From assembly GCA_965116865.1 (NCBI GenBank), contig OZ220727.1:1922001-1986000 (forward strand): 64,000 nucleotides of DNA, in the 5' to 3' direction. Both the position numbers and the translations under genes were made by a program. Every line of letters starts with the position of its first letter. Position 1 is the stretch's first letter. This document shows positions 53,860 through 62,907 of this stretch, piece after piece. A model generated the notes under the pieces. The model made no database searches, was not told the origin of the DNA, and saw only the letters and a program-made list of their open reading frames with translations. The stretch is from Aldehydirespirator sp965116865. Lineage in GTDB: Bacteria; Actinomycetota; Acidimicrobiia; Acidimicrobiales; Aldehydirespiratoraceae.

Positions 53860-54638
53860 TGCTCACAGTCGACTACAGCCGTCTCGGTTTGCGGGCCGGC
53901 GAGCGCCTGCTGGACTTGGGCTGCGGCTTCGGCCGCCACTCCTACGAGGCCCTCAGACGAGGCGCGGAGGTCGTGGCCTGCGACCTGGGCCGTCCCGAGG
54001 TCGAGCAAGTCCGCGGCCTGTCCCGACTGCTAGTGCACGAAGGCGAGCTCGACGGGTCGGTGATGGCCGCCCCGGTGCAGGGTGACGCCCGGGGACTCCC
54101 CTTCGACGACGACTCGTTCGACAGGGTGATCGCGTCGGAGGTGCTCGAGCACGTCGACGACGACGGATCGGCGTTCGCCGAACTGGCCCGGGTGCTGCGC
54201 CCGGGGGGCCGGCTTGCGGTGACCGTCCCGGCGTGGCTGTCGGAGACGGTGTGCTGGAAACTGTCGAGCGACTACCACGCTCCGGCGGTGCCTGGCGGCC
54301 ATGTCCGGATCTACCGGCGACGCGAGGTGCATCACAAGCTGGCCGCCGCGGGGTTGCGGCCGGGAGGACGGCACCGGGCCCACGCCCTCCACACCCCCTA
54401 CTGGTGGCTGCGGTGCGCGGTGGGGCCCGGCCGGGAGGTCACCGACAATCGGCTGGTGGCGGCCTACCACCGCTTGCTCGAATGGGAGATCACAAAGCGT
54501 CCGCCGGCCGCCGCCGCCGCGGAGCGGCTCCTCAACCCGGTGCTCGGCAAGAGCCTCGTCGTGTACGCAGACAAGCCGGAGAGGACGCCGGCCGCGCCGC
54601 AGGTGAAAACGCCCGCGGAGACGGCACATGCCGCCTGA
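53859..54638 (+). CDS. Class I SAM-dependent methyltransferase
   Basis: The 259-residue product shows SAM motif I LLDLGCGFGRHSYEAL, the acidic residue in VVACDLG, DARGLPFDDDSFDRVIASEV and LARVLRPGGRLAVTVPA. It methylates an unknown small molecule, lipid or glycan. ATG 53859 overlaps the glycosyltransferase stop, so translation is coupled. The end overlaps the next gene by 11 bp. With its neighbours it suggests synthesis or decoration of an envelope glycolipid or isoprenoid. Confidence 0.9.
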   Translation: MLTVDYSRLGLRAGERLLDLGCGFGRHSYEALRRGAEVVACDLGRPEVEQVRGLSRLLVHEGELDGSVMAAPVQGDARGLPFDDDSFDRVIASEVLEHVDDDGSAFAELARVLRPGGRLAVTVPAWLSETVCWKLSSDYHAPAVPGGHVRIYRRREVHHKLAAAGLRPGGRHRAHALHTPYWWLRCAVGPGREVTDNRLVAAYHRLLEWEITKRPPAAAAAERLLNPVLGKSLVVYADKPERTPAAPQVKTPAETAHAA

Positions 54639-55722
54639 AGAACTTCGCAGCCCGCGCCCTGCGCCCATAGTCGACGGGCTGCTGTCGAGAGCCGGCGCGG
54701 ACCGGACCGCGGAGACGATCGCTGCACGCCAGCTGCCCAGCGGCATGATCCCCCGGTTCGACGGGGGCGTCACCGATCCTTGGAACCATGTCGAGGCGGC
54801 CATGGCGCTGGCCGTGGCCGGGCGCCGCGAGGAGGCCGAGGCCGCCTACGAATGGCTGGCCCGTATCCAGCGGCCGGACGGGTCCTGGCACCAGTACTAC
54901 ACCGCCGACGGGATCGACCAGGACACGCTCGACGCCAACACGATCGCCTACATCGCCACCGGAGTGTGGCACCACTGGCTGTGCTTCGGCGACGCCGGGT
55001 TCCTGACCGAGACCTGGCCGGTGGTGCAGCGGGCCCTGGACTTCGTGCTCGGCCTGCAGACCCCCAGAGGCGAGATCCTCTGGGCCCGCCACGCGGACGG
55101 CGCCCCCTGGCCGTTCGCGCTGCTCACCAGCTCGTCATCGATCAGCCACAGCCTGCGATGCGGTCTGGCCGTCGCCCATGCGATGGGCGAGGAACGCCCC
55201 AGCTGGGAGCTGGCCCTGGGCCGGCTGGTACACACTGTGCTCCACCACAGCCGCGACGCGTTCGAGTCCAAGGACCGCTGGGCCATGGACTGGTACTACC
55301 CGGTGCTGGCCGGAGTGATAACCGGATCCGAGGCACGGGACCGGATGGCGTCGAAGCGCCGGCTGTTCGTGCACGAGGGCGAGGGCGTGCGCTGCGTGAA
55401 CGACCAGGACTGGGTGACCACCGCGGAGACCTGCGAATGCGCCATGGCCTACCTGGCGGCGGGCGACCGGGCGGCGGCCCTGAGACTGTTCGAGTGGGTC
55501 CAGCGGCTGCGCGAGCCCGACGGCAGCTACCTGACCGGTCGGGCGTTCCCGTCCGGGGTCAGCTATCCCCACCAGGAATGCAGCACCTACTCGGCGGCCG
55601 CGATGCTGCTGGCCGCCGACGCCCTGGCCGCGGACAGTCCCACCTCCGGCCTGTTCGTCGACCGCGACTCGCTGCCCGCGCCGCTCGATCTCGACCCGGT
55701 GGACGAGCCCGCACGCGAATAA
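54628..55722 (+). CDS. Prenyltransferase/glucoamylase-like (alpha/alpha)-barrel protein
   Basis: The 364-residue product has repeated helical-pair motifs such as AYEWLARIQRPDGSWHQYY, DANTIAYIATGVWHHWL, LDFVLGLQTPRGEILW, FEWVQRLREPDGSYL and CSTYSAAAMLLAADAL. QxPDGSW-type motifs occur in the squalene cyclase/prenyltransferase repeat family and in glucoamylase-like barrels. The active site cannot be assigned. It overlaps the methyltransferase gene and seems to be the last member of the lnt-GT4-methyltransferase run. Confidence 0.75.
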   Translation: MPPEELRSPRPAPIVDGLLSRAGADRTAETIAARQLPSGMIPRFDGGVTDPWNHVEAAMALAVAGRREEAEAAYEWLARIQRPDGSWHQYYTADGIDQDTLDANTIAYIATGVWHHWLCFGDAGFLTETWPVVQRALDFVLGLQTPRGEILWARHADGAPWPFALLTSSSSISHSLRCGLAVAHAMGEERPSWELALGRLVHTVLHHSRDAFESKDRWAMDWYYPVLAGVITGSEARDRMASKRRLFVHEGEGVRCVNDQDWVTTAETCECAMAYLAAGDRAAALRLFEWVQRLREPDGSYLTGRAFPSGVSYPHQECSTYSAAAMLLAADALAADSPTSGLFVDRDSLPAPLDLDPVDEPARE

Positions 55723-55815
55723 TGGCCGCCGCGATAGTGTGCATCCACCCAGGCTTGGGCTGTCCCATCGCCACGATCGCACCAGGACGGCGATGGCCGA
55801 TGACGGCGATGGCCC

Positions 55816-55930
55816 CCATTGCTGTGACAGCCCCATGACTGCGCTTCTCGCGCTGACCCCTCGATCCCGTCCAGCATGACCGACGAACCCATTGCTGTGA
55901 CAGCCCCATGACTGCGCTTCTCGTGCTGGC
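55816..55930. repeat. 73-bp direct duplication at the DUF2339 gene start
   Basis: CCCATTGCTGTGACAGCCCC followed by ATGACTGCGCTTCTCG(C/T)GCTG occurs with its ATG at 55835 and again at 55908, 73 bp apart. The second ATG is the gene start. The first copy is a decoy whose frame ends soon. Confidence 0.92.
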
Positions 55931-58900
55931 GGGCCTGCTGGCCGGCGGTCTGACCGGCGGTCTGGGCGGCCTTCTGGCGGGAGGCGCCATCGGGTTTGTG
56001 TTGGGCCAGCATATGGATCTGCGCAGGCGGCTCCAGAAGGTCGAGGAGGCCCATGGCCGGCTCGACGAGCTGCGGACATGGACCACCGAGATGAAGGTCT
56101 GGGCCCAGCAGACCCACGCATGGCTCACACGACTCGGGCCCGCTGCGCAACCGGCCGCGGCCCCGCCCGACACAGCTGCTCAGCCCACGGAGAAGCCGGA
56201 GCCCGCAGCCCAAGAGCCGGCCCCAGAACCCGCAGCACCCGCAGCCCAAGAGCCGGCCCCAGAACCCGCAGCGCCCGCAGCCCAAGAGCCGGCCCCAGAA
56301 CCCGCAGCACCCGCAGCCCAAGAGCCGGCCAGCGAGCCGGAGCCCTATGGCAAGCGCGAGCCCTCTGCCGTACCCGCCGCGGTTGTGAGGCCTGTCGCCT
56401 CCGAGCAGAGGGCCGAGGTGAGGGAACCTGTCGCCGCCCCAGCGGCTCCTGCTCCTCCGGAGGCATCGACCCGAGCGCCCCAGACCTGGGCGCCGGCAGC
56501 AGCCGGCCCGGCCCCGAGGCAACCCTCCGATCCCGTCTCATCGGGTCCGCATCCGGACCGCGGCCCGGCTCGGGCCAGCCCGGCCCCGAGGCAACCCTCC
56601 GATCCCGTCTCATGGTTGATCGACTGGATCAAGCAGTGGGTCACGACCGGCAACGCGCCCGTGAAGGTCGGCGTGCTGGTATCGCTCGTCGGTGTAGGCC
56701 TGCTGCTTCGGGAGGCCCACCGGCAGGGCATCGTCGAACTGACGATCGAGGTCCGCCTGGCCGCTGCGGCCGTATTCGGCCTCGTGCTGCTGGCCGTCGG
56801 CCGGCGGCAACGACTCAGACGCCCGATCTACGGCCCCAGCCTCCAAGGCGGCGGCATCGCGGTGCTGTACCTCACGACGTACGCCGCCTTCGTTGTGTAC
56901 GACGTGGTGGGGGCGGCTCCCGCGGCGGCCGCGGTGGTGGTCGTCACGGTCGGGGCCGGAGTGCTCTCCGTGCTCCAGGACTCGCGGGGGCTGGCCGTGC
57001 TGGGCATCATCGGCGGGTTCATGGCGCCTGTGCTGACGTACTCGCGCCCTGACGACCACGTATACGTGTTCAGCTTCTTCCTAGTGCTGAACGCGGCGAT
57101 CATCGGGGTGGCACGGTTCAAGACTTGGCCGGAGCTGAACCTCCTCGGCTTCGGTTTCACCTTCGGTCTCACGCTGTTCTGGTTGACCGACCGCCACGAG
57201 CATGACGAATGGATGTCCACTCAGCCCTTCATCGCGTTGTTCGTGCTGATCTACATGGGGCTGCCGGCCCTCTTCGCCGCCCGCGAGGCCACCGGCTACA
57301 GGGGTGCGTTCAGCGAGCCGCGGCCCTCGGGCACGGCGTTCGTGCGCGGGGCATGGACGGTGCCGCTCGTGTTCAGCACGCCATTCGCCGGGCTGGGCCT
57401 GCAGCAGCTGGCGGTGGGCCACACCGAATACGGCTTGGCCGTCACCGCGGCCGGTCTGGCCGTGGTCCAAGCTGCGCTGGGGTTGGTCATGCGCCGGCTC
57501 GGCGTGGACGGTCGCCAGTTGGCGGAGGCCTACGCCGCGCTCGGCGTGGCGTTCAGTGCCATCGCGGTCCCGCTCGCGCTGGAGGCCTACTTCACGTCGA
57601 CGGTCTGGGCGGTGCAGGGTCTGGTCCTGCTGTGGCTGGGCTGTCGGCGGGACCGGCTGCTCGCCTTGACCGGCGGCGCGGTGCTGCAGGTGCTGGCCGC
57701 CGTCTCCTTCGCCCAGCACCTGGGGGAGCCGCTCCCCTATCCGGACAACGCCTGGCCGATCGCCAACCAGCACTTCCTGGGCGCACTCCTGCTGGCCGTG
57801 GCCGGCTTGGCGTCGGGGTGGCTGCTCAGCCGCAGGCCGCAGCAAGGCGACGGCGACCAGGCCCTCGTTTGGACTGCGCTGGGCTGGGGGGTTGTGTGGT
57901 GGCTGGTCGGCGGGGTGATGGAGATCGTCCAGCAATTGCCCGACAGCAGCCAGCTGTCGGCGCTCCTAGGGTTCATGGTCGGATCGTTCGCGGCCGGATC
58001 GTTGAGCGCCCGCCGGCTGCGATGGCAGCAGCTCGAGTCGGTGGGACTCCTGATCCTGCCGACTCTGGCTTTGATGCTGGTGCTGTCGCTGCTCACTCAG
58101 TTGCACCCCCTCGACGAATGGGGTTGGGCGGCCTGGCCTCCAGCCCTCGCTGCGCACCTCCTGTTCCTGCGGCGCCGGGAGGGTTCGTTCCCGCAGCTGG
58201 CGGCTCTGGTCCATACGGGCGGCTACTGGACGCTGGCAGCACTGGTGGCGGCCGAGGCCTACTGGCAGGTTGATCGGGTCGCCGAGGGTGTGTGGCCGCT
58301 GGCAGCAACGGTGACTGCCGTCCTGGCGCTGGCGAGCGCGACGATGGCCGACCGTCGCTGGCTGGGGTGGCCGGTAGCGGCCCAATGGCGGACGTACCTC
58401 CTGGCCTGCGCCGGCCCGCTGCTGGCGGTGCTCGCAGTTGTGGTGCTCGGCGCAGCGTTGTCCCACGACGGAGACCCCACGCCGCTGCTGTTTCTGCCGG
58501 TGCTCAACCCCTTGGGAGTCCTCATCGGATTGCAGCTGGCGACGCTACTCGCCTGGAGGAGGCTGGCCGAGCCACAGCCGGACCATCCGTTCGAGGACTT
58601 GGTGACTGCTCGCTGGACACCGGCGCTGGCCGTGCTGGGGTTGGTTCTCGCCACGGTGGAGACGGCCCGAACCGTGAGCCACTGGCTGGACGTGCCGTGG
58701 GAGTTGGAGTCACTGTGGGACGCCACCGAGCTGCAGACGTCGCTGTCGATCCTGTGGGCGGTGATCGGCTTGTCGGGGATGGTGGCCGGAGTGCGCATGG
58801 CCCGCCGAACGGTGTGGGTGGCGGGAGCGTCGTGGATGGCGGTGGTGGTGGTCAAGCTGTTCCTGGTCGACCTGAGCAGCCTCACCGCGCTGGGCCGGGT

Positions 58901-59096
58901 GGTGTCGTTCATCGTGGTCGGGGTGCTGCTGCTGATAGTCGGCTACCTGGCCCCCGTGCCCCCGGCAGCACCGGCCGAAGAACCCGGAGGTACCGAAGAG
59001 GCCGGAGCGGCCGCGCATTCCGGAGATCCCGGAGATCCCGAGGATGCCGAGGATGCCGGGCCGGCCGAGGAGACCAGCGAGGCCAGCGAGAAGTGA
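55908..59096 (+). CDS. DUF2339 multi-spanning membrane protein
   Basis: The 1062-residue protein begins with a glycine-rich membrane segment (about 3-36) and a short coiled coil (HMDLRRRLQKVEEAHGRLDE). A Pro/Ala/Glu-rich region (about 80-225) with 13-residue repeats (QEPAPEPAAPAA) and a duplicated RQPSDPVS block follows. About twenty or more hydrophobic helices from residue 245 match DUF2339, ending in an acidic tail. The family is a predicted inner-membrane protein of unknown function. ATG 55908 lies in the second copy of a 73-bp duplication. Confidence 0.88.
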   Translation: MTALLVLAGLLAGGLTGGLGGLLAGGAIGFVLGQHMDLRRRLQKVEEAHGRLDELRTWTTEMKVWAQQTHAWLTRLGPAAQPAAAPPDTAAQPTEKPEPAAQEPAPEPAAPAAQEPAPEPAAPAAQEPAPEPAAPAAQEPASEPEPYGKREPSAVPAAVVRPVASEQRAEVREPVAAPAAPAPPEASTRAPQTWAPAAAGPAPRQPSDPVSSGPHPDRGPARASPAPRQPSDPVSWLIDWIKQWVTTGNAPVKVGVLVSLVGVGLLLREAHRQGIVELTIEVRLAAAAVFGLVLLAVGRRQRLRRPIYGPSLQGGGIAVLYLTTYAAFVVYDVVGAAPAAAAVVVVTVGAGVLSVLQDSRGLAVLGIIGGFMAPVLTYSRPDDHVYVFSFFLVLNAAIIGVARFKTWPELNLLGFGFTFGLTLFWLTDRHEHDEWMSTQPFIALFVLIYMGLPALFAAREATGYRGAFSEPRPSGTAFVRGAWTVPLVFSTPFAGLGLQQLAVGHTEYGLAVTAAGLAVVQAALGLVMRRLGVDGRQLAEAYAALGVAFSAIAVPLALEAYFTSTVWAVQGLVLLWLGCRRDRLLALTGGAVLQVLAAVSFAQHLGEPLPYPDNAWPIANQHFLGALLLAVAGLASGWLLSRRPQQGDGDQALVWTALGWGVVWWLVGGVMEIVQQLPDSSQLSALLGFMVGSFAAGSLSARRLRWQQLESVGLLILPTLALMLVLSLLTQLHPLDEWGWAAWPPALAAHLLFLRRREGSFPQLAALVHTGGYWTLAALVAAEAYWQVDRVAEGVWPLAATVTAVLALASATMADRRWLGWPVAAQWRTYLLACAGPLLAVLAVVVLGAALSHDGDPTPLLFLPVLNPLGVLIGLQLATLLAWRRLAEPQPDHPFEDLVTARWTPALAVLGLVLATVETARTVSHWLDVPWELESLWDATELQTSLSILWAVIGLSGMVAGVRMARRTVWVAGASWMAVVVVKLFLVDLSSLTALGRVVSFIVVGVLLLIVGYLAPVPPAAPAEEPGGTEEAGAAAHSGDPGDPEDAEDAGPAEETSEASEK

Positions 59097-59179
59097 TGGT
59101 TGCGGCCAGCCGGGACGGACTCGCCGGCCGGCACCTCAGCCCGTCGGAGCTGCGCCGATCAGCACCTTGATCAAGCGCA

Positions 59180-59575
59180 GTCCGTGGTGTCGCAGCGGTG
59201 TCATTCCCGCTCTTGTGCGCTGCGACCACCAACCGCAAGAACCTCACCCTCCGCGCCCGCGTCATTCCCGCTCTTGTGCGCTGCGACCTGAGGGCCGCTC
59301 GGGCCACGGCCTCGCCTGTATGGGCCGCGTCGCTCCCGCCTATTCGCTCGGCCTCTTAGATCCCGCCCAGTCCCACCGACGTCATCACCGGCGGGCTGGC
59401 GTCGCTCCCGCCTATTCGCTCGGCCTCTTAGAGCGTCCGCGAATAGGTGAGAGCCGATTGTGTCGCAGCGGTGTCATTCCCGCTCTTGTTCGCTGCGCTC
59501 ACGGGCCGCTCGGGCCACGGCCTCGCCCGTATGATCCGGACTGGCCCGCCTATTCGCTCGGCCTCTTAGATCAAG
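59180..59575 (+). repeat. Dispersed intergenic repeat, copies B and C
   Basis: GTGTCGCAGCGGTGTCATTC followed by CCGCTCTTGTGCGCTGCGAC and CGCTCCCGCCTATTCGCTCG occurs around 59185-59360 and again around 59458-59575, with partial extra pieces (59251-59290, 59400-59432). It is the family found at 41905. The whole segment 59097-59711 holds no recognisable gene. Confidence 0.8.
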
Positions 59576-59711
59576 GCTTCAGGCTATTTCTGGACAGCGC
59601 CTGCAACGATGCGCAGGAATGGGAGGTGCTGCCGAGCTGTCACATGCTATAGTGCTGCCTGCGATATTCTTCGAACCACTGAGGCTGCGCTTGCGTGGTC
59701 GACAGTAGATC

Positions 59712-59733
59712 GGGAGCACCTTTGGATGCTCCC
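59712..59733 (+). terminator. Hairpin upstream of the coiled-coil gene
   Basis: GGGAGCA-CCTTTGGA-TGCTCCC forms a perfect 7-bp stem with an 8-base loop. No T-run follows. It lies 39 bp before ATG 59773 and could be an attenuator-like structure in the leader, or a terminator of incoming transcription. Confidence 0.4.
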
Positions 59734-59772
59734 CACTAATCGAGACAGCCATCGAGTAGAGGGGACGCCACC

Positions 59773-60324
59773 ATGGTGATGACCGAGACGCAACGCACGA
59801 CACTGTACGACCAATTGACCGACGCGATTGGACGGGAGGCAGCGAGGACCCTCATGGAGCAGCTACCACCCATGGGATGGGATCAGGTCGCCACCAAGGA
59901 GGACGTCAAAGCCAGCGAGACGATGCTCCTGCGGGAGATCAGAGCCAGCGAGAAGCGGCTTCTGGGCGAGCTGAAGGAGTCCGAGGGCCGGCTCATGGCC
60001 CTGATCGCGGACTCTGAGATGCGACTGGGGGCCCGCATCGACGAGACCAACACCCGCCTCGACGAGACCAACACCCGCATCGACGCAGTGAACACCCGCC
60101 TCGACGAGACCAACACCCGCATCGACGCAGTGAACACCCGCCTCGACGAGACCAACACCCGCATCGACGAGATCAACCGGGAACTGTCCGAGCTCAAGGG
60201 GGAGATGCGGACCGGCTTCGCTGACTTGCAGCTCGCGCTGGCGAAGCAAGTCCGATGGGTTGCGGCCGTCGTCATCGGGTTCGCGGCGGCGATGGCGGTG
60301 CCGCTGACGCTCGCATTGCTCTGA
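59773..60324 (+). CDS. Coiled-coil protein with C-terminal membrane anchor
   Basis: The 183-residue product has a helical N-terminal part with a recurring small-protein motif (RTLMEQLPPMGWDQVATKED). A long coiled coil (about 55-145) follows, built of 14-residue units NTRLDETNTRIDAV repeated about three times. One transmembrane helix lies at the C-terminus (about 160-182: WVAAVVIGFAAAMAVPL). It resembles short DUF1640-like coiled-coil membrane proteins; the function is unknown. The start may be ATG 59773 or ATG 59779. The 42-bp repeat units in the DNA are nearly identical. Confidence 0.75.
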   Translation: MVMTETQRTTLYDQLTDAIGREAARTLMEQLPPMGWDQVATKEDVKASETMLLREIRASEKRLLGELKESEGRLMALIADSEMRLGARIDETNTRLDETNTRIDAVNTRLDETNTRIDAVNTRLDETNTRIDEINRELSELKGEMRTGFADLQLALAKQVRWVAAVVIGFAAAMAVPLTLALL

Positions 60325-60618
60325 CACGCTGCTCCTGCGGGACGGGGCCAGGAGTGAACGGTGTCTGGACGGTTGAGGGTGCCGCAGATGGCGAGAGCGC
60401 CGCCCGAGAGAAAAGGATGCTCTCTTGCTGTCGGCCACTGCACAGGCTCCGGCTGCGCCGTTGATCCATCGTCATGACGCTCCGCACCTCGCCTTGAGCG
60501 GCGGGGTAGCGTCGGCCCGGGGCACCAGGATTGGCGGCTCCGGGAGTCTGCCGAGCCCAAAGGACGAAATGCTCAGGACCCAGGCTTTGCCCCAGCGGAC
60601 CCAGGCGCTGGAGTCGGC

Positions 60619-61872
60619 GTGAGGGAGGTCTATCTCGACTACAACGCGTCGTCGCCACTCGACCCGCGGGCGGCTGAGGCGATGATGCCGATCCTCACGG
60701 ACTCGGTGGGCAACGCTTCGTCGGTGCATCGATTCGGCCGCAGGCAGGCGGCCGCAGTGGACGACGCACGCGAGCAGGTGGCTGCGCTGGTGGGCGGGCG
60801 CGCCTCGGGGGTGGTGTTCACGGCGGGAGCGACCGAGGCCAACAACCTGGCCCTGCGGGGCGCGGCGGAGACGGCCCCGGAAGGCAGGCGGCGGATGCTC
60901 GTCTCCGCGGTGGAACACGCCTCGGTGTCGCGCATGGCACGGTGGCTCGCCGACCGCGGCCTGGTGAAACTGGACGTGATCGAGGTGACCTCGGGAGGCT
61001 TCGTCAAGCCGGCGACCGTGGAGGACATGGTCAGCGACGACCTCGTGCTGGTGTCGGTCATGGCAGCCAACAGCGAGACTGGCGTGCTGAACCCGGTGGA
61101 TGAGATCGCGGAGCAGGTGCATGCTGCGGGAGCGCTGTTCCACTGCGACGCCACCCAGATGGCGGGTCGCCTGTCGTTCGACATGGAGGCCATGGGCGCG
61201 GATCTGGTGTCGCTGAGCGGGCACAAGATCTGCGGCCCGGGCGGGGTGGGCGCACTGGTCGGCACCCGCGACGGTCTGCGGCGGCTGGAGGCACTGATCC
61301 ACGGCGGCGGCCACGAGCGAGGCCTGCGTTCGGGATCGCTCAACACGGCCGGCATCGTCGGCTTCGGGGCCGCCGCCCGCATAGCCACCGACGAACGCGA
61401 GCAGGAGTCCGGGACGGTGGCAGCGCTGCGAGACCGCCTCGTGTCCGAACTCCAGGCCGGCCTCCCCCGCGTGCTGCAGAACGGCGATCCGTCGAGACGG
61501 CTGCCCAACACCGCCAACCTGTGCTTCGCTGGCGCCGACGCAGAGGCCGTGATGGCCAACATGGACCCAGTCGCAGTGTCCATCGGCAGCGCCTGCAGTT
61601 CGGGCGCCATAGAGCCCTCTGACGTCCTCGTGGCCATGGGCCTGTCGCACCAAGACGCCTTCGAGTCGGTCCGCTTCAGCCTCGGCCGCTTCACCACCGA
61701 CGCCGACATCGACGTCGCCGTCGAGAGCGCCACAGCCGCAGTGGAGCGAGTCCGCGCCCTGGCGCCCCGACACCGCGTGGCGTCCGACCCACGACCTCCC
61801 AACGCCTCGCAGCGCTTCGGAGCATCGCACGCGGGCTGGCGGCTGTCCGGCGACCACGGCCGCTTCTCCTGA
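60619..61872 (+). CDS. Cysteine desulfurase (NifS/IscS type)
   Basis: This PLP enzyme takes sulfur from cysteine for Fe-S clusters or thio-modification. The 417-residue product has YLDYNASSPLDPRAAEAM, VFTAGATEANNLAL, VEHASVSRMARW, HCDATQMAGRLSFD, the PLP lysine in LSGHKICGPGGVGALVG, RSGSLNTAGIVGF, and the active Cys in VSIGSACSSGAIEPSDVL. This short-loop pattern is group I (IscS/NifS-like). The start is GTG 60619, soon after GGAGTCGGC. No scaffold or thiouridylase gene lies next to it. The last about 35 residues are not conserved. Confidence 0.92.
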   Translation: MREVYLDYNASSPLDPRAAEAMMPILTDSVGNASSVHRFGRRQAAAVDDAREQVAALVGGRASGVVFTAGATEANNLALRGAAETAPEGRRRMLVSAVEHASVSRMARWLADRGLVKLDVIEVTSGGFVKPATVEDMVSDDLVLVSVMAANSETGVLNPVDEIAEQVHAAGALFHCDATQMAGRLSFDMEAMGADLVSLSGHKICGPGGVGALVGTRDGLRRLEALIHGGGHERGLRSGSLNTAGIVGFGAAARIATDEREQESGTVAALRDRLVSELQAGLPRVLQNGDPSRRLPNTANLCFAGADAEAVMANMDPVAVSIGSACSSGAIEPSDVLVAMGLSHQDAFESVRFSLGRFTTDADIDVAVESATAAVERVRALAPRHRVASDPRPPNASQRFGASHAGWRLSGDHGRFS

Positions 61873-61896
61873 GCCCCGGCCTGCGGCAATGGAGAC

Positions 61897-62023
61897 ATGA
61901 CGGCCCCGAGGGTGGCCGAGCTCCTGGACCGCCTTCCGCCCTCGGAAGACATCGAGTCAGCTCTGAGCACGTGCATAGCTCACTTGGTGGTCGCGGCCGA
62001 CGACCCGCTCGACGGCCCCGCAA
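61897..62023 (+). pseudogene. 5' gene fragment of unknown family
   Basis: ATG 61897 follows GGAGAC and encodes MTAPRVAELLDRLPPSEDIE and about 22 further sensible residues. At about 62023 it meets the 3' end of the broken DUF222 gene on the other strand, and the frame then reads only its antisense. It appears to be a gene truncated at that junction. Confidence 0.45.
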
Positions 62024-62899
62024 TCATCTACCCGCAAGCACGCAGTCGTCGTAGCGCAGGCCGCGGAGCTGCCGCGCGCAGACGTCGTAGTCGGCTATCA
62101 CCAGCAGCGTCGTGTCGGGGCGCTCGCAGGGCGCCTGGCCGGTGATGAGGCTGGCCATGGCGTCGGCGCGCGGATGCGCGCCGCAGCGTCGGCCGTCGTA
62201 GATCGTCGCGCGCTGGGGCGGGTCGTTACGGAACCGGCGCAGCATCGCGTTGAACGACAGGCTGACCCTCTTGCCGTCGTCGGCGTCGAAGCACGCCGAC
62301 AGCCGCCACGACCCGTCGGGATCCTGCACCAGCGACGCCCGGCGGGCCTCGCGCTGGCGGCGACGCTCGTCGGTGGAGCGTTCGCTTCGGGCTGGTGTGA
62401 GGATCTAACTGCCGATGCACTCGTGCTGGCGGCGACGCTCGTCGGTGGAGCGTTCGGGTTTCATCCAGCGGCGCGTCATGCGCGAGAACACGTCCACAGG
62501 ATGATCGCACGCCATCGCCAGCAGCGCCGCCTCGTCGCAGTGCTCGCGATCAGACGCCACACGCACGATCACACGGGCATGGCCCGCGGTGATCCGCCCA
62601 GCCCGCCACGCCGCCGCGGTGGCCCGATGCTCGCGAAGCAACTCCGCCAAGGCGACCTCGGCGTTGGCCTGCCGCGCGGAGACATGCAGCTTGCAGCGCA
62701 TCGTCTCACCCGCGGCGCGCCCGCCGTCGCGCCGCGCGATCTCCGCGGCGACGTCAGCGAGCCGGGCCTCGACCCGAGCGCGCAGCACCCCCACCCGGCC
62801 CAACTCCTCGACCAGCTCAGCATCGCTGAGCGCGCCCACGCCGTCGCCGAGGCCCCCCGCGTCGCTGAACGCTCCGTCCGAATCGATCATAAGTTCCAT
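62024..62899 (-). pseudogene. DUF222-type gene broken by a 72-bp duplication
   Basis: From ATG 62899 the frame encodes MELMIDSDGAFSDAG, then DUF222-like VEELGRVGVLRARVEARLAD, AELLREHRATAAAWRAGRIT and MTRRWMKPERSTDERRRQ. It then meets TAG (62405-62407) inside a duplicated segment, after which the same frame resumes with a second ERSTDERRRQ, SWRLSACFDADDGKRVSLSF and LLVIADYDVCARQLRGL to 62024. The HNH nuclease domain is absent, lost at the 62023 junction. It is related in type, not close in sequence, to the gene at 23821. Confidence 0.8.
62353..62456. repeat. 72-bp duplication inside the DUF222 gene
   Basis: GCTGGCGGCGACGCTCGTCG followed by GTGGAGCGTTCG occurs at 62353 and 62425, exactly 72 bp apart. 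The 40 bp between the copies brings the TAG. The inserted length is 24 codons, so only this stop breaks the gene. Confidence 0.9.
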
Positions 62900-62907
62900 A
62901 CCTGCAA

